Counted from the stretch's first letter, positions 31,140-44,016 are shown. The stretch: DNA of 64,000 bases from Garcia nutans (GCA_947685225.1 CANTUV010000014.1:7626001-7690000); one strand, 5' to 3'. Notes: generated by a model from the letters alone, not told the origin. Made by a program: numbers and translations.

Positions 31140-33070
31140 TCTTCATCTAGTTTTTCTCCCTTTTAGAGTCGCATCGTAAGCTTTTCAAGCCAATCAAGAT
31201 AAAATTCAAGGAAAAGTTGAAGGATGCAAGTGTCTACATAAACCTTAAACACTAGACCTTAAACCATATCGACCCGAACCCTCTATTACCAATAAAGACC
31301 TCTAGTTTTTGTCCCTTCTAGGTTTGCATGGCAAGCTTTCTGGATCGATCAAGATAAAATTCAAGGAAAAGTAGTAGGATGCAAGTGTCTACATAAATCC
31401 TAAATCTTAAGCTATATCGACCCAAACCCTCTGGCATCAAAATTGACCTTTAGTTTTTTTTTCCCTTATAGGGTCTCACTGTGAGCTTTTTGAGTAAATC
31501 AAAATTTAATTCAAGGAAAAGTGGTAGGATGCAAGTGTCTATATAAATCCTAAACCCAAAACCTTAACCACAGTGATATGAACCCTCTGCTACCAACTTA
31601 GACCTTTAATTTTTATCCTTTCTTGGGGCGGACCTCAAGCTTTTTGAGTTAATCGAGATCAAATTTAAGGAAAAGTTGTTGGATATAAGTGTCTACATAA
31701 ACCCTAAACTCTAAGCCTTAAGCCAAATCGGCCCAAACCATTTGATACCAATATAGACCTCTAGTTTTTATTCCTTCTAGGGTCGCACCGTGAGTTTTTC
31801 GGGTCGATCGAGATCAAATTCGAGAAAAATTGGTTGGATGCAGGTAGGGCTGTAAATGAGCCAAGCTACTCGAGCTCGGCTTGGATCTCGGCTCGGTAAA
31901 AGCTCGTTCAGGCTAGAGCTCGAATTGCTCATTTGTTAAATGAGCCAAGCTCAAGCTATGAAATACTCGGCTCGTTAGCTCGCGAGCTAGCTCATTTAAA
32001 AAGCTCGTGAGTTAAGCTCATGAGCTAGCTCGTTTAGTGTATTGGATTAAAAATATATATAATTTAATTTATATATATTAAAATATGTATCTGAATATAT
32101 TAATTTTTTGACTAACTTAATTTATATAATTTATTAATATATGGTATACATGATAAATAAATTAAATAATATACAATATAAAATAGCTTAGTAATTTATA
32201 GTAAAATATAAAATATAGTAATATAATATTTTATTTTTATTAATATATAATCATATTATTCAACTTTCATACAAATATAAATTTTAGTATATATTTTATG
32301 AAAATTTAAAAAAGTGAATGAAAAATAAAAATTAAAATAAGTTTATTGAGCTCGTTAAACTTATTTAAATCAAGCTCGAGTTTAAGCTCGAGATATATGA
32401 TATATGAGCTGGCTCGATACAAGTTCGGGCTCGGCTCAAGCTCGATTCGAGTTCGAGTTCGAACTCAACTATTTTTTAATGAGCCGAGCTTGAGCTTTCC
32501 AAAGCTCGGCTCGGCTCGATTACAGCCCTAGATGCAGGTGTCTACATAAACACTAAACCCTGAACCTTAAGTCATATCAACCCGAACCGTCTGCAACAAA
32601 TATAGACCTCTAGTTTTTGCCTCTTCTAAGGTCGCACTGCAAGCTTTTCGGGTCGATCGAGATTAAATTCAAAGAAAAGTGGTAAGAATGATATGTCTAC
32701 AAAAATCTTAAATCCTAACCTTTAAGTCATATCAACCCAAGCCTCCATACTAATATAGTCCTCTAGTTTTTGTCCCTTTAAGGGTCATACCGCAATCTTT
32801 TCAGGCCGATCAAGATAAAATTCAAGGAAAAGTTAAAGGATGCAAGTATCTACATAAACCTTAAACCATATCGACTCGAACCTTCTGTTACCAACATAAA
32901 CCTCTAAGTTTTGTCCCCTCTAAGGTAACACCATGAGCTTTCTGGGTAAATCAAGATCAAATTTAAGGAAAAGTGGTAGGATATAAGTGTCTATACAAAT
33001 AATAAACCCTAAACCTTAGGTCATATTGACCTGAACCTGCTACCAACATAGACCTTAGTTTTTATCCCTT
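31140..33070 (+). repeat. diverged tandem repeat array, about 150-bp unit, about 10 copies
   Basis: A conserved block (GACCTCTAGTTTTTGTCCCT, then a GGTCGCACCGTGAGCTTTT-type segment, AAATTCAAGGAAAAGT and GATGCAAGTGTCTACATAAA) recurs. Landmarks are near 31150, 31297, 31445, 31601, 31756, 32605, 32759, 32900 and 33051. Spacing is 142-156 bp once the MITE between 31845 and 32530 is subtracted. Each unit also carries AAACCCTAAACC-like runs. Copies are perhaps 75-85% alike, so the array is old. The array has no coding capacity. Confidence 0.85.
31845..32530. mobile_element. hAT-type MITE (686 bp) inside the tandem array
   Basis: Starts TAGGGCTGTAAATGAGCC and ends GGCTCGATTACAGCCCTA, so the termini are inverted repeats (TAGGGCTGTAA). 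It is flanked by 8-bp duplications GATGCAGG (31837-31844 and 32531-32538). Many GCTCG/CGAGC motifs lie near both ends around an AT-rich core. There is no transposase. The 8-bp TSD points to the hAT superfamily. Confidence 0.9.
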
Positions 33071-33079
33071 CTAGGACCA

Positions 33080-33450
33080 TTATTACATCCAAATCGTTCT
33101 TCTAATTTATCCCAAAGTACTTTTGCAATATATCAATACAAGATATTCACAACTAATTCCTATGTTAAAGACCTTAAGTTCCAAGATCGGACCATGTAAT
33201 CACTCTTATGCCATTTCATGTACTAGGCGAATCTTCTTCAGATTTCAAAGCAGTTCCATCAATAAAACCTAACTTGTCCTTTGCACCTAAAGAAATTCAA
33301 TTCCTCGTACTCCAAGTTAGGTATTTGCTGCTGTGAGAGTTATTGTGACGAAAGAAAACTAAACTTATCAATGTTTTGCATGGTTATAGCTTCTGCAGTA
33401 GTCGAAGTAGAAATCATCTTAGTGCGCTGATCATTAGTTTCAATTGCCAT
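33080..33450 (-). pseudogene. gag: Ty1/Copia gag fragment
   Basis: A minus-strand ATG (33448-33450) opens MAIETNDQRTKMISTSTTAE, followed by a stop. Downstream frames give GAKDKLGFIDGTALKSEED and SDYMVRSWNLKV, typical of the Copia UBN2-type gag. Several stops and frameshifts interrupt it. No integrase or RT of this copy follows. Confidence 0.75.
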
Positions 33451-33567
33451 TGATGAAGCGGTGCAATACAAAAATCAAGCAACAAGATAAAGCAAAAGAT
33501 GAAGATGTATTTCAACCAGGAAAATCAAATTATAGATAACAAGTCATAATCATTAACTCTAATAACA

Positions 33568-33728
33568 TGTTAGGTAATATGGTAATTAGGTAAAGTAATA
33601 TATAAGAAATGAGTAAATATTTGTTGTATTGAATGAATGAGTATGTACACAGCATAGACTACTTCTCTCTAATTATTTATAGGAAACTAATTTAGTTACA
33701 ACTCTAACTAACTAATTGACTTCTAACA
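33568..33728 (-). repeat. short 5' LTR (about 161 bp) of a Copia element, with PBS
   Basis: On the minus strand TGTTAGAAGTC...CCTAACA encloses a TATA motif (CCTATAAATAATT). It is followed by TGTTATTAGAG, similar to the initiator tRNA-Met primer site TGGTATCAGAG. It precedes the gag fragment. It does not match the Copia 3' LTR at 17106-17269, so two different Copia elements are involved. Confidence 0.65.
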
Positions 33729-34365
33729 ACTAACTTGATAAATATCTAGAGATTTATACAATTAACCAAACTGACAATCTCAGACTCCTCACGTATTTCT
33801 TCTCTTTCGTCTATAGCAGAGCCTCCAATGGTGTCAGTGAAGTTGCAATTAAGACTGTTTTCGTTAGCGACGAAGATTAACAATGGTAAATCGACATTGG
33901 CTTGCATCATTATGAAGATTTGAGGCCCCAACATATTAAACTTGGATGTGAAATAAAATCTTACTATCATAGGAAAATAGGATTTATGAATTTTTTTTCT
34001 TATTTTTTGTCCTTCATTTGAATTACCTCTCAATCAGTCAATGTCTTGTACTAATATTGCAATAATAGAATTGTCTACTATTGTCTTTCAATATTTCCTA
34101 ATGTTAGAGTTTTAATTGTTTTTGAGAAGTATTTTTATTTATTTGTTAGTTATATTATTAAGTTAAAGCAAAGAGGGTCCTTCTATATCTTCTTATAAAA
34201 TAGATATTTAGATAAGTCTTACATCATGTTTGATTCAAATAAAGAATTGATCAAATTTTTAAATAAATTTTTATTTTTACATTGTTAAAAATGTACACCA
34301 TTATGTCCTATATACGTACATTACATACACCTTGTATATGTAAATATGCATATAGAATATCAGAG
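33729..34365. other. non-coding or unrecognised
   Basis: A 95-codon minus-strand frame (33746-34033) has no recognised homology and no obvious gene context. The rest is AT-rich. Confidence 0.35.
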
Positions 34366-35419
34366 TGTCACAATTTCAGTCTTATCAAAATTTTCATAAT
34401 TATAAGAAAATATTTAAATCCTCAAAATTATACTTTAATAGATAAATAAATATAAAAATATGTAATTTAGTTACTAAAAATATAAATTTTAACAAAAAGT
34501 CTCTGGAGAAAAATTCTCCAGAGTTTTGTCAGTTAACTAATATTTCCCCAAATCCAATAAAAATGCAACATGCATCAGTAACACACTTCTAACATAACTT
34601 TTTTTTTTTATAAATTTCAGCATTTTTCTATTAGATACTCAAATATTTAAATATATATACATAATATTGAACACAAACTTTTTTCAAAATTTATTTAATG
34701 TGCATATAATATGTTTAAAATATACAAAATTAAAGTTCATAATATCAAAAATTTATACATATAAGCAACATCCTCTGAGTTGATCTCGTGACACTCTTAA
34801 TATCTAAACTTCAACCGCAGTCCTAATCATGTCGGTCTGCATTTCTAACACTTGCGCGATACACACTACCACACTAAACTTGCAAGCTTAGTGGTACATA
34901 TATAAAAATAATAATAAATATTATACACATATTTTACTTTCTCTCAATTTATAACTTTACAATATTTTTATAAAAACTTTGTTAATTTTTATTTTACATA
35001 TTATACATAAATATATCACAACATTCTAACATATAAGAATATTTACACTCATCGACTCAATTTCTCTATATAATTACTAACTCTAATACACATACATTAT
35101 CAATTTTATTGTCATTCTCATATTGCAAATTTCTTACGTGATTATCTTATTTATGATCACTTTCTCATTATCTCTTTCTCTTTGAGCATCATGTTCATCA
35201 TTTTATTCATAATACTATATAATGAACTCAATCACACTTTTTTATTCGCAACACAATACAAAATATACAAAAATATATCACAAATACACACATTTGGGTC
35301 CAAATAATCTTATACAATATTTCAGTTCTAGAGACATTGTCATTGTCTATCACGATACCGAAAATCTAAGTGTCGCAGCTATCTCCTGTTAACACCTCTG
35401 TGTCTAGTCCCGAAAATAA

Positions 35420-35500
35420 ATAATAGTGACGCCCAGCGTCTGACACAAAGGCAAATAATAGTGACGCCCAGCATCTGGCCCGAAGGCAAATAATATAGAA
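35420..35500 (+). repeat. direct repeat within copy A
   Basis: AATAGTGACGCCCAGCRTCTG plus AGGCAAATAATA occurs twice in about 70 bp. A single related module (RC) occurs at about 60975-61015 in the plus-strand copy. Confidence 0.75.
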
Positions 35501-37529
35501 CCAAAAATAATTCTCTGAAATAAGATACTATACAAGGCGTACACACATTTCATTTCACATTCTCATTGAAACACCTTTAATTTAATTGTTTCTAATATTT
35601 GCCATATATTTTATCATCTTTTTAGCCACAACCACAATGTGACTAGTAAATCACATTTTCACAACTCTTGTGATCAGGTCAAACTATGATCACTATCACA
35701 TGTTACATATTCATTTATTATCTCTATATTCGTATTTCTACGTATTCCTCAAGTGATCAACTCACCAATAATCACTTCCATACTTTATCTCGTTAAATAC
35801 ATTTCTCATCACTATAGAAAATTATAAAATGACCCATTTCCATATATACATATCATGCTTCCATTTTATTTGTCAATTTATCATAAATTCATATTTAATA
35901 CCTTTTTACAATATCTACATTTTAGTTATTTCTACATTATTTTTTATAATTACTTTTCATATTACCATTCTCATCTTTTCCAACTATTTTTAGCATATTT
36001 CATTCTTTTTACCTAATTTTCATATTTTTCACATTTTAAAATTATTATCTACATTTTCAAGTGACCACTGCTTCTCATGATCACTTTGACTTCTTCTTTA
36101 TTTCATGTTTTAATTATTTTTCTACATAAAGGTTTCTTCCATGATTTTTATTTTTCTTTCTACCTTCTTTCTTTTTTCTTATCACATTATTTAATTCTCA
36201 TATTTTTCAATCATTTTTACATGACTCATGAATACTACATTATACACATAACCATTGAAATATTCATACTATAATAATTCATCTTTCAAATTCTATACTT
36301 TCATGTATAAATTCTAAATTTTACATTTAGTAAATGCCCAATGTAATACTATCACATAACTATGCCATATTACATAGACTATATGATTTTTTCACATTTC
36401 AAATACTTTACATACATGTCAATTCACAATAACAAAATCTCAAGTAAGTAAATATATGCACTAACCTCTTTTTCCTTTCCCAGGCCAAACTCTCAATTTC
36501 ACTTTTTTATCACTTTAACTTATATATGCATAATTCAATAATAAACAATACTACTCATTTAAAATCACTTAAATGTTTATTGATTATCAAATTATCATTT
36601 TTTACTCAATTCTCATCAAAACGTCATTAATAATTTAATTTTACTATTCACTACTTTATTTAAACTTCATCTTACTGATCTCATTTTCAATATTTAACCT
36701 TCGAAACATTACTTATATATTAATATAACACTAAAATAATTCACTTTCACAATTATAAAAACCTCCTTCAAAAATTTAAATTTTACATAATGCAACCATC
36801 AATATGAACTTTACCAAAACTTATCCATATCACATTTTCAATCTTTAAATTATATTATTTACATCAACATAACATTAATTCATCTCATTACAATAATTAC
36901 CATCATCCATATTAAAAACTCTAATTATATATAATATCCATAAACTCTAACTTCAACCAAATCTACTCTTATCCATTTTCTAACCATAAAATCACAACAA
37001 ATATACTTAAACAACATTAAATTATTTCATAACAATAATTATATATATCCATACCAAAATCCTAATCTATACATATTCATTCATAACCCTAAATTCACTA
37101 ATTATATCCAATTCAACTATTTAATCACTAGATCGCCATATTATTATCATATACTCATCATTTAAACTTCTTTAACATTTATTCTAGCAATTAAATGTAC
37201 TTTCTCTCTCTAAACATTCAAAATATAATCTTAAAATCTCAAAACAACAAAGCTTTGAAAGAATTACTTACTTGATTTCCTCAATAAATCTTCAAAACCT
37301 TTTTAAATCATATTAAAATCTCTTATGAATTTGATATATATAAAAGAAAATTATACTCTCCCCACTCCCTTTCAAAGTTCACGTTGAAAAATGGAGAAGA
37401 AGAAGATGAAGAAATGCTTCTTTTAAATTCTCATCCTTATCTTTATATATAAAATATTATATATTAATTATTTTAATTACATCTTCACTAATCCTCTTTC
37501 TTCCTTATTTGACTTTTCTTTCTTCTCTC

Positions 37530-37530
37530 G

Positions 37531-37561
<31 letters not shown>
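37530..37561 (+). repeat. (GTT)n microsatellite
   Basis: About 10.5 uninterrupted GTT units followed by imperfect ATC/ATT units to about 37582. It lies inside copy A. Confidence 0.95.
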
Positions 37562-37953
37562 CATTATCATTATCATCATCATCCACTTTTTCAACACCAA
37601 ATTATATTTCACATATATATAATATATATTTTATGTATATATATATATCTTATATATGTTACTTATATATTACATATATCTTTATGTACATGTTTATGTA
37701 ATATATATACTATATATATATATTTATTATATATTTAATGCATATTACTACCCATATGCTTATATAATATGTATCTTATATACGCATTAAGTATACCTTA
37801 TATGTATATTATATATATATAAAGTATATAATATATATATATTCAACATATATAATTAATATATAATATGTATATATTATAGATACATTAGGTATATACA
37901 ATACTTATATTTTTAAAATCTTATTTAATTTTTTCAAGATTACGGATATTACA

Positions 37954-40011
37954 AAGAAAACTCTAAATTTTTTTTGTGTATGAATAATTTTTAAAAATTA
38001 GATGTGAATTAAGATGAATGTAAGAAAAAAAAATATTTTAATTTTGTTTCAACGAACTGAAGGTGAAATGACAAATAAATTCAAATGTTTTAATTTTATT
38101 TTAGATTATCAAGAAAATAATAACAATTTGAAAACGGTAATTTTCCCTTCATTAAGATGAAATTACTTTGGCTCGAAATCGAGATGCTGTCAATGTCAGC
38201 TCCTAGCTTGGAGGAGATTAATTAATAATGTATGAGAAATTGCCTTCTTTTCCTTTCTCTCTTAGGAAAGAAAATTTAAATGTTAAACTTATTTGGGAGT
38301 CTTTTAGAATGGTAAAGAGAAAAAAAAAAATTGTTCCGTAGGATAAATAGGAACAAGAGAAATAATATTGATAAATATTTCATATTTGGATATGTATAAA
38401 TTAGGATAAAAAAATTGATATTAATCATTAAAACCTTATTATTGGTAAAAAGTAAAATATTTTTTACCCTCAATTTTGAATGAAAATTAAAGTGGAGTTT
38501 GATACCATATCCAATCTTTTATTTTATTTCATTCTCGAAAACATTAATTAATTAGTATTTTTTGTTGGAGCTAAAAATGTATCATTTAATCATTGATAGC
38601 TAGGTTAAGCAGTAAGCACCCTTTTGATGAATAACAATCTTGCAAATGTTAATGTACTGATTAACAAATTTATTTAAAGATTTTTCAAACTTGTTAATTA
38701 TGCCTTATACGTTTGTAATAAGGGAAGTTGACAGTGTTGAGACTTAAACAATACACTTAAACAATACCAGGCTGAAGTTTTTATTCACGATTTGTGTGTG
38801 TTAGTTTAATTACTTAATTACTTTCAGCTGTATTGGAGTTATTAGAATTTTTTCACATATTTATGTGATGTTCAGCAGGTTGAGATTATATAGGCTTTTG
38901 TTTCACTTGGGGTATTTTATGCCTCACGAGTATATTTTTTCCATTTAACAATATTGATAATACATAAAAATATGATCCTTTCTATAAAAAAAAACGAAAA
39001 GAAATAAAATCAAATCTAATCTAACGGGTAATGGAGAAAGGGCCCATTAGTGAAAGTATCTTTTTCACCTTAACGTTTTGGGATGATTATGTTGGTTTGT
39101 GAATTGTCTATGTCATTTGGAATTGAGATCTTTCTAACCAAATTTAGTTGCTTTTTCCTATCACCTTCACATGAAATAAAAACGAGAGAGACGGACAGTT
39201 TGAATTATCAATAGAAGATAGAGTTTTTGAGTCCATAAAACTAACGATATTTTCTTCTTATTTTCAAGAGCTATGGCGTTTTCACAGTAGAGTACTCATA
39301 GTCATGAAACACTAAGAGGGGACCAAGGGGTTATAATATATATAGAGCGAGAGATCTTTTGGACCCTGACGTAAACATTAGCCTGTTATAACCAAAAAAA
39401 GCTTTTGTTCGTTATTAGAAAGCCAATCAAAACTTTGATTACTTAGTAATATCCTTATTGATAAACATTGGCCGAATAAAATTTCAATGTCATCAGTAAT
39501 TAGTCATAGATTTTTTGATCGCTAATTACTGATAGAAATATCGATGGTTTAATTTTCATCGTTAAATATATTATTATTAATAAATTTTTTATCAATATTT
39601 TTTAATTATTTTTTTTTTTGCACATTCCATTCACTGCCAATCGATAAATACTAATGAAAATTTTCAATTGATAATTATCAATCAAAATATAAATCTGTAA
39701 ATAATAATTTTATTTTTATTAAATTTAGAGATAAAAAATTATCAATAATCTATAAGTAAATAAAATAATTATTTTTAAAAAAAATTATTTAGAATTTAGT
39801 AAAAAAATTAAATTATAAAAAATATGTGAATTGAGAGGAAAAATCTATACATAAAAATAATTTATATATAATAAATTGAATTAAAATAAATAATAAATAA
39901 TAGTAAAATGTATACAACTAAGAGGTGGAGGTGGCGAATGAAAGCAGTAGCAGTGGAGGAAGAAGAATAGCCAAGGCGAAATGGAGAGAAAGGAATTTTA
40001 TGGTCTAATAA
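37954..40011. other. AT-rich intergenic DNA
   Basis: No gene recognised. A patch at 39480-39700 contains short inverted motifs (for example AGTAATTAGTCATAGATTTT versus GCTAATTACTGATAG), perhaps a DNA-transposon remnant, but no terminal sequence could be fixed. Confidence 0.4.
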
Positions 40012-40434
40012 TGAGATGGACTCTAAGGACTCTTGCTCGGGTTTGAATTCTGCTTCTATTAGTTCTCCTACCTGCAAGATAAAAGATGAGATATGATTTC
40101 AGTAGAGAGACTTCAATACTTAAGTCAGTAATCAATTTGTTTGCAAATAGACAAGCTTAAGAGGTTGGAAAAAAGATTCTTTACTTGTGGGGATCAACTC
40201 CTATTTATAATTGAAGAGCAGGAGATAACATCTATGTGTGTCGACACATCATACATCTGCTGTATCAGAGGTCCATCTTCTAGACATCGAGGACCTCGGT
40301 AGAAGGAGCAAGGCTCGGAATCAAGGTTTAGAGTTCAATAGGATCTTGGTTACGGTACTATAAAAATACCAATTTTGGTTTTTTAGTTTGGTATTTGTTG
40401 GACCAAGCTTGGGTAAAAATAGGAAGTAATACCA
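40012..40434 (-). repeat. 3' LTR of the outer Tat element
   Basis: On the minus strand it starts TGGTATTACTTCC right after the purine tract and contains TATAAATA (minus, at 40202-40209). It aligns along its length with 49533-49974. Confidence 0.8.
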
Positions 40435-40449
40435 CTAGTCTCCCCTAGT
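40435..40449 (-). other. polypurine tract of the outer Tat element
   Basis: Minus-strand ACTAGGGGAGACTAG directly precedes the LTR start TGGTA. Confidence 0.7.
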
Positions 40450-40579
40450 CATCTAACATTTATGTCAGAGGGATAATTGTCAAAGGCAAAGCTCAAAAAA
40501 GTAAGTGTCAGTTGACTAGAGGTGCGACACTTCGATTATTGTGGTGCAGAAAGGTGGTAAAAACAGAAACATGTTTCAC

Positions 40580-40810
40580 GTGCAGACGAGGATACAGTGA
40601 TATGCACGATTAGAGTGCTTATAGCTTGGTGCATAATGAGGGCATTGTGTTATGCATGATTAGAGTGCTTATAGCTTGGTGCACGACGAGAGCATTGTGA
40701 TATGCACGATTAGAGTGCTTATATCTTGGTGCACTACGAAGGCACTATGATATGCACGATTAGAGTGCTTATATTAATTACGCGATAAGGGCATTGTGAT
40801 ATGTTTGTAT
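40580..40810 (+). repeat. 50-bp tandem repeat (about 4.5 units)
   Basis: TATGCACGATTAGAGTGCTT recurs at 40601, 40651, 40701 and 40751, exactly 50 bp apart. The intervening segment (CTTGGTGCACGACGAGAGCA) is also conserved. It lies between the integrase end and the 3' LTR of the Tat element. Confidence 0.93.
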
Positions 40811-41089
40811 GATTAAAGTGTTAGAGTTAATTATGATGATGATAAGTGTTAATGTTTATTTAAGCCTTTTACTCGGTTTATGGCCGAAGACTGAGTAGTT
40901 CGGTTGTTTATGTGCTCATACATATGTGCTACCTTTAGTCAGAATTAAAAGTGATGCCATATGGATGTTTTGGTGGTGCCCATCTTTTTTCTTGCTTTGT
41001 ATATGTACACGTACAGCTTTTGTTTGTAAGAAGTACGAGAAAAGTAAAAAATGTGAAAATTTACAATAAAGATTCATTGTTTGGGGGCA

Positions 41090-42000
41090 AGCTATTAAAA
41101 GTACTTTCTTAAGTTGTTAGCATTCCAAGTTCTCAGGATCTCCATGACTTTTATTATGTGAAGTACTTATAGGCACCGCCCTTAAGTACTTCGGCTATCT
41201 TGCATGGTCCCTCCTAGTTGATTCCGAGCTTCCCAGGCTCAGTTAACCCATGGGTAGAGATGGCCCTTCTCAAGACCAAGTCTCCCTTGTAAAGTTACTT
41301 GTGGCGCACACTTCTATTATAAAAACTGGACACTTAAGCTTTGTAAGCTTCAGATCCGATTCTTGCTTAGTCTCTTTTAAACTCCAATATGTCAAGGTTA
41401 GATTTGGAGTCTAACTCTTACACTTCTAAAAAGTTGAGAGTCCTAGCTAATGAGAGTCTAATTTTTATTGAAATAATTGTTTTAGTGCCGTAAGCCAATG
41501 CAAATGGAGTTTTCCCAGTAGATGTCCTTAGGGAGGTGCAGTAGGCCCACAAAACATTATATAGTTCTTCCATCCATAAGCCTTTAGCCTCATCGAGCCA
41601 CTTCTTAAACCCTATTGAGGAAAAGGCTAAGGTCTTTAGTTTGTGGCAAGCTAATGCTGTAAGTTAGTGTGCTTATGCCATTTTTTGCACTTTTTAACCA
41701 AGTCCTTTGCATCATCATCCATAGAAGGCTAAAAATATCCCTGTAATAATGCTTTTTGAGCTATTGCCCGAGCTCCTTCATAGGCTCCACACATCCCTTC
41801 ATGAATTTCTCTCAGCAAGTAGTTACCCTACTCTTCAGATACACATCTACTCCACGGGTGAAAAAATGATCTCATATACAAAAGCCCATCATGAATGGAT
41901 TATAAGTTGGATTTCCTGACAATCTTCTTGGCTTCTACTAGGTCTTCTATTAGTTTACCAAAATCAAGGGACTTATAGATCGAAAGCCTCCACCCTTCTA
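41090..42000 (-). pseudogene. pol: Tat integrase (degraded)
   Basis: Minus-strand pieces include FKKWLDEAKGLWMEELYNVL, STGKTPFALAYGT, YNRSVRHK, GDLVLRRA and GKLGIN.EGPCKIAEVL, the integrase core end and GPY/F module. Multiple stops. Confidence 0.75.
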
Positions 42001-42029
42001 TAGGTTCTTCCACTATTACAACTAAAATC

Positions 42030-42560
42030 TTATAACTCAAGCTTTGAATAATCTCAACAAGAACTTCATGCTCGGGAGCCTTTCCCTTGCAGCAGCAGCT
42101 TTAGCCAGCTTGTCAGCCTTTTTATTCTCAGCCCTAGCTATTTGATGGATTCCCCAAGAGCAACCATTCTTCTGAAAGGCTGCTAGAAGCTCAGGTACAC
42201 GTTCTTTATAATAGACTATGTTCAATTTTCTAGCCTTGTACTATCCCATCAGCTGATTGACTACTAATTGGGAATCTGAGAAGATTTACAAGAACTTCAA
42301 TCAGACTTCTAGAGAAAGCCTCAACCCTAAACAGGTGGTCTCATACTCTGCTACATTGTTAGAGGCTGTGAAGTTAAGCCTTACTAAATATCTAATGAAT
42401 ATCTTATTGATGCCTCTGAGAACTAATCCAATACTAGTTCCCTTAACATATGATGCTCCATCCATATTAAGAATCTAGGCTTCCTTAGGGGCAGACTCAG
42501 AGGGTTGTTCATATAGCTCTATGATAAAGACTGCCAAAATATATGCTTTCATAGCTCTCT
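42030..42560 (-). pseudogene. pol: Tat second RNase H domain (degraded)
   Basis: Minus-strand LNMDGASYVKGTSIGLVL and FTASNNVAEYE, then RVPELLAAFQKNG and HQIARAENKKADKLAKAAAA (42037-42225). This matches the plant-type RNase H found after the normal retroviral one in Tat elements. Stops interrupt it. Confidence 0.8.
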
Positions 42561-42849
42561 TATGCTCATATCTAACATAAAATCTTCCTAATCTTGCCAC
42601 TCATTCTATATGTCACCCTAACGTTTCTAGCCTCCGAAGAATTTTCTTTAAACATGAATTAGTGTGCATAATGATGATATGTACATTAAAGTACGGAAGC
42701 TGCCTTTTTGAAGCAATTTGGAGTGCCAGGGCTAGTTTCTCTAAAGGAGGGTATTTGATTTCAGGCCCTTATAGGGCATGGCTAATGTAATAGATTGGGA
42801 ACTGCTAGACATTTTCTTCTCTAACCAATATTGTGCTCAACGCTGCTGG

Positions 42850-44016
42850 TGATGTTGAGAGGTTCAAGTAAAGTGTATCACCTTGAACTGGTCGGCTAAG
42901 GAAAAGAGGTGAGCTCAAGAATTATGTTAGCTCGGTCAAAGCTTATTGGCATTCTTCTGTCCATTGAAACTAATTAAAATTCTTTAAGAGATTATAAAAT
43001 GGCAAACACCCCATGGCTAAACATGGGATGAAAATTTTTAGGGTTGTAATTCTCCCATTTAGTTTTTATACCTCCTTAATGTTTTTAGGTGGCTCGATCT
43101 CTATCACGACTCGTATTTTCTGAGGATTAACTTTAATGCCTCTCTTTGATATCATGAAGAATTTCCTGGATTGAACTCTAAATAAACATTTCTCTGGATT
43201 GAGCTTTATGTTTGTATGCCTAAGAATCTCAAAGACCTCTGCAAGATCTTTAGGGTGCTTGGCCGAAGTCTTGGACTTAATGATCATATCATCCATATAA
43301 ATGTCAATAGTTTAGCCTATCTGATGCTGGAAAAGCCTATTAACGAGCCTTTGATATGTAGCTCCTACATTTTTCAAACCAAACGACATGACCTTTATAG
43401 CAATAGGTGTCTTTTCTTGTTATGAAAGAAGTTTTGCTCTGATCCTCATCTTTCAAAGGGATTTGGTGATAACCAGATAAAGCAACAATGAAATTGTACT
43501 CTTCATAGCCCTCTAGCGAATTGACAAAGCAGTTAATGTTTGGGAGGGGGTAAGAGTCTTTAGGGAATGCTTTGTTGAGGTTAATGAAATCTACTACATT
43601 CTCTACTTCCTATTGGGTTTTTTCACCAATACCACATTGGTTAACTAGTCTGGAAATAGAATTTCTTTAATGAAGCCTACTTTTAAAAGTTTTCTTACTT
43701 CCTATTCTGCAACTAACTGTCTCTGTAGCCTTAATTTCCTTTTCTTTTACTTTACAGGGGTAGCAATAGGGTCCTCGTGAAGCTTATGAACCATAAGTTG
43801 AGGTGAGATACCTCTAACATCGATAGAGTCCTAAGCAAAGACATCTTGGTGTTGCTCTAACACTTGAGTTAAAGCGAGCTCCTTCTCAGGTCTACTAGAG
43901 TTCGTGATTTTTAACATCCTATTCATCTCAACATGTATATCCTTTAGCATGTCTACAGGCTTGGCTTGGGATTCTAAATTATCAGTCAGATCAGGGGAAT
44001 CTACTGTAAGCACCAT
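42850..44016 (-). pseudogene. pol: Tat reverse transcriptase / RNase H (degraded)
   Basis: The RT catalytic region appears as MDDMIIKSKTSAKHPKDLAE followed by LNPEKCLFRVQSRKF (43066-43296). An upstream frame at 43831-44016 includes KELALTQVLEQHQDVFA, the segment just before RT. Intervening sequence is frameshifted. Confidence 0.8.

Larger units (their letters stand above)
34366..37953 (-). repeat. large LTR-like unit (about 3.6 kb), copy A
   Basis: On the minus strand it begins TGTAATATCC (37953) and ends AAATTGTGACA (34366). Long, AT-rich and non-coding, it shares ordered landmarks with the units at 58.4-63.9 kb: a CT-rich segment, an AAGTAAGTAA donor-like site, a TTTGCCT...GACGCTGGGCGTCAC module and an AAGCTT...TATCGCGCAAG segment. 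The TG...CA ends and starts like TGTAAYATCC suggest a solo LTR of a large-LTR Gypsy family (perhaps Del/Tekay). No clear TSD. The superfamily is inference. Confidence 0.55.

Noticed and set aside
31140..33070. Interstitial telomere because of CCCTAAA runs
   Set aside because: The runs are single, degenerate parts of a 150-bp unit, not tandem 7-mers.
17106..33728. One single Copia element spanning 17106-33728 with LTRs at both ends
   Set aside because: The two short LTRs (17106-17269 and 33568-33728) are of similar length and orientation but do not resemble each other, so they belong to different elements.
33746..34033. 95-codon minus-strand frame as a gene
   Set aside because: No recognisable domain, AT-rich context and adjacent to an LTR; insufficient support.
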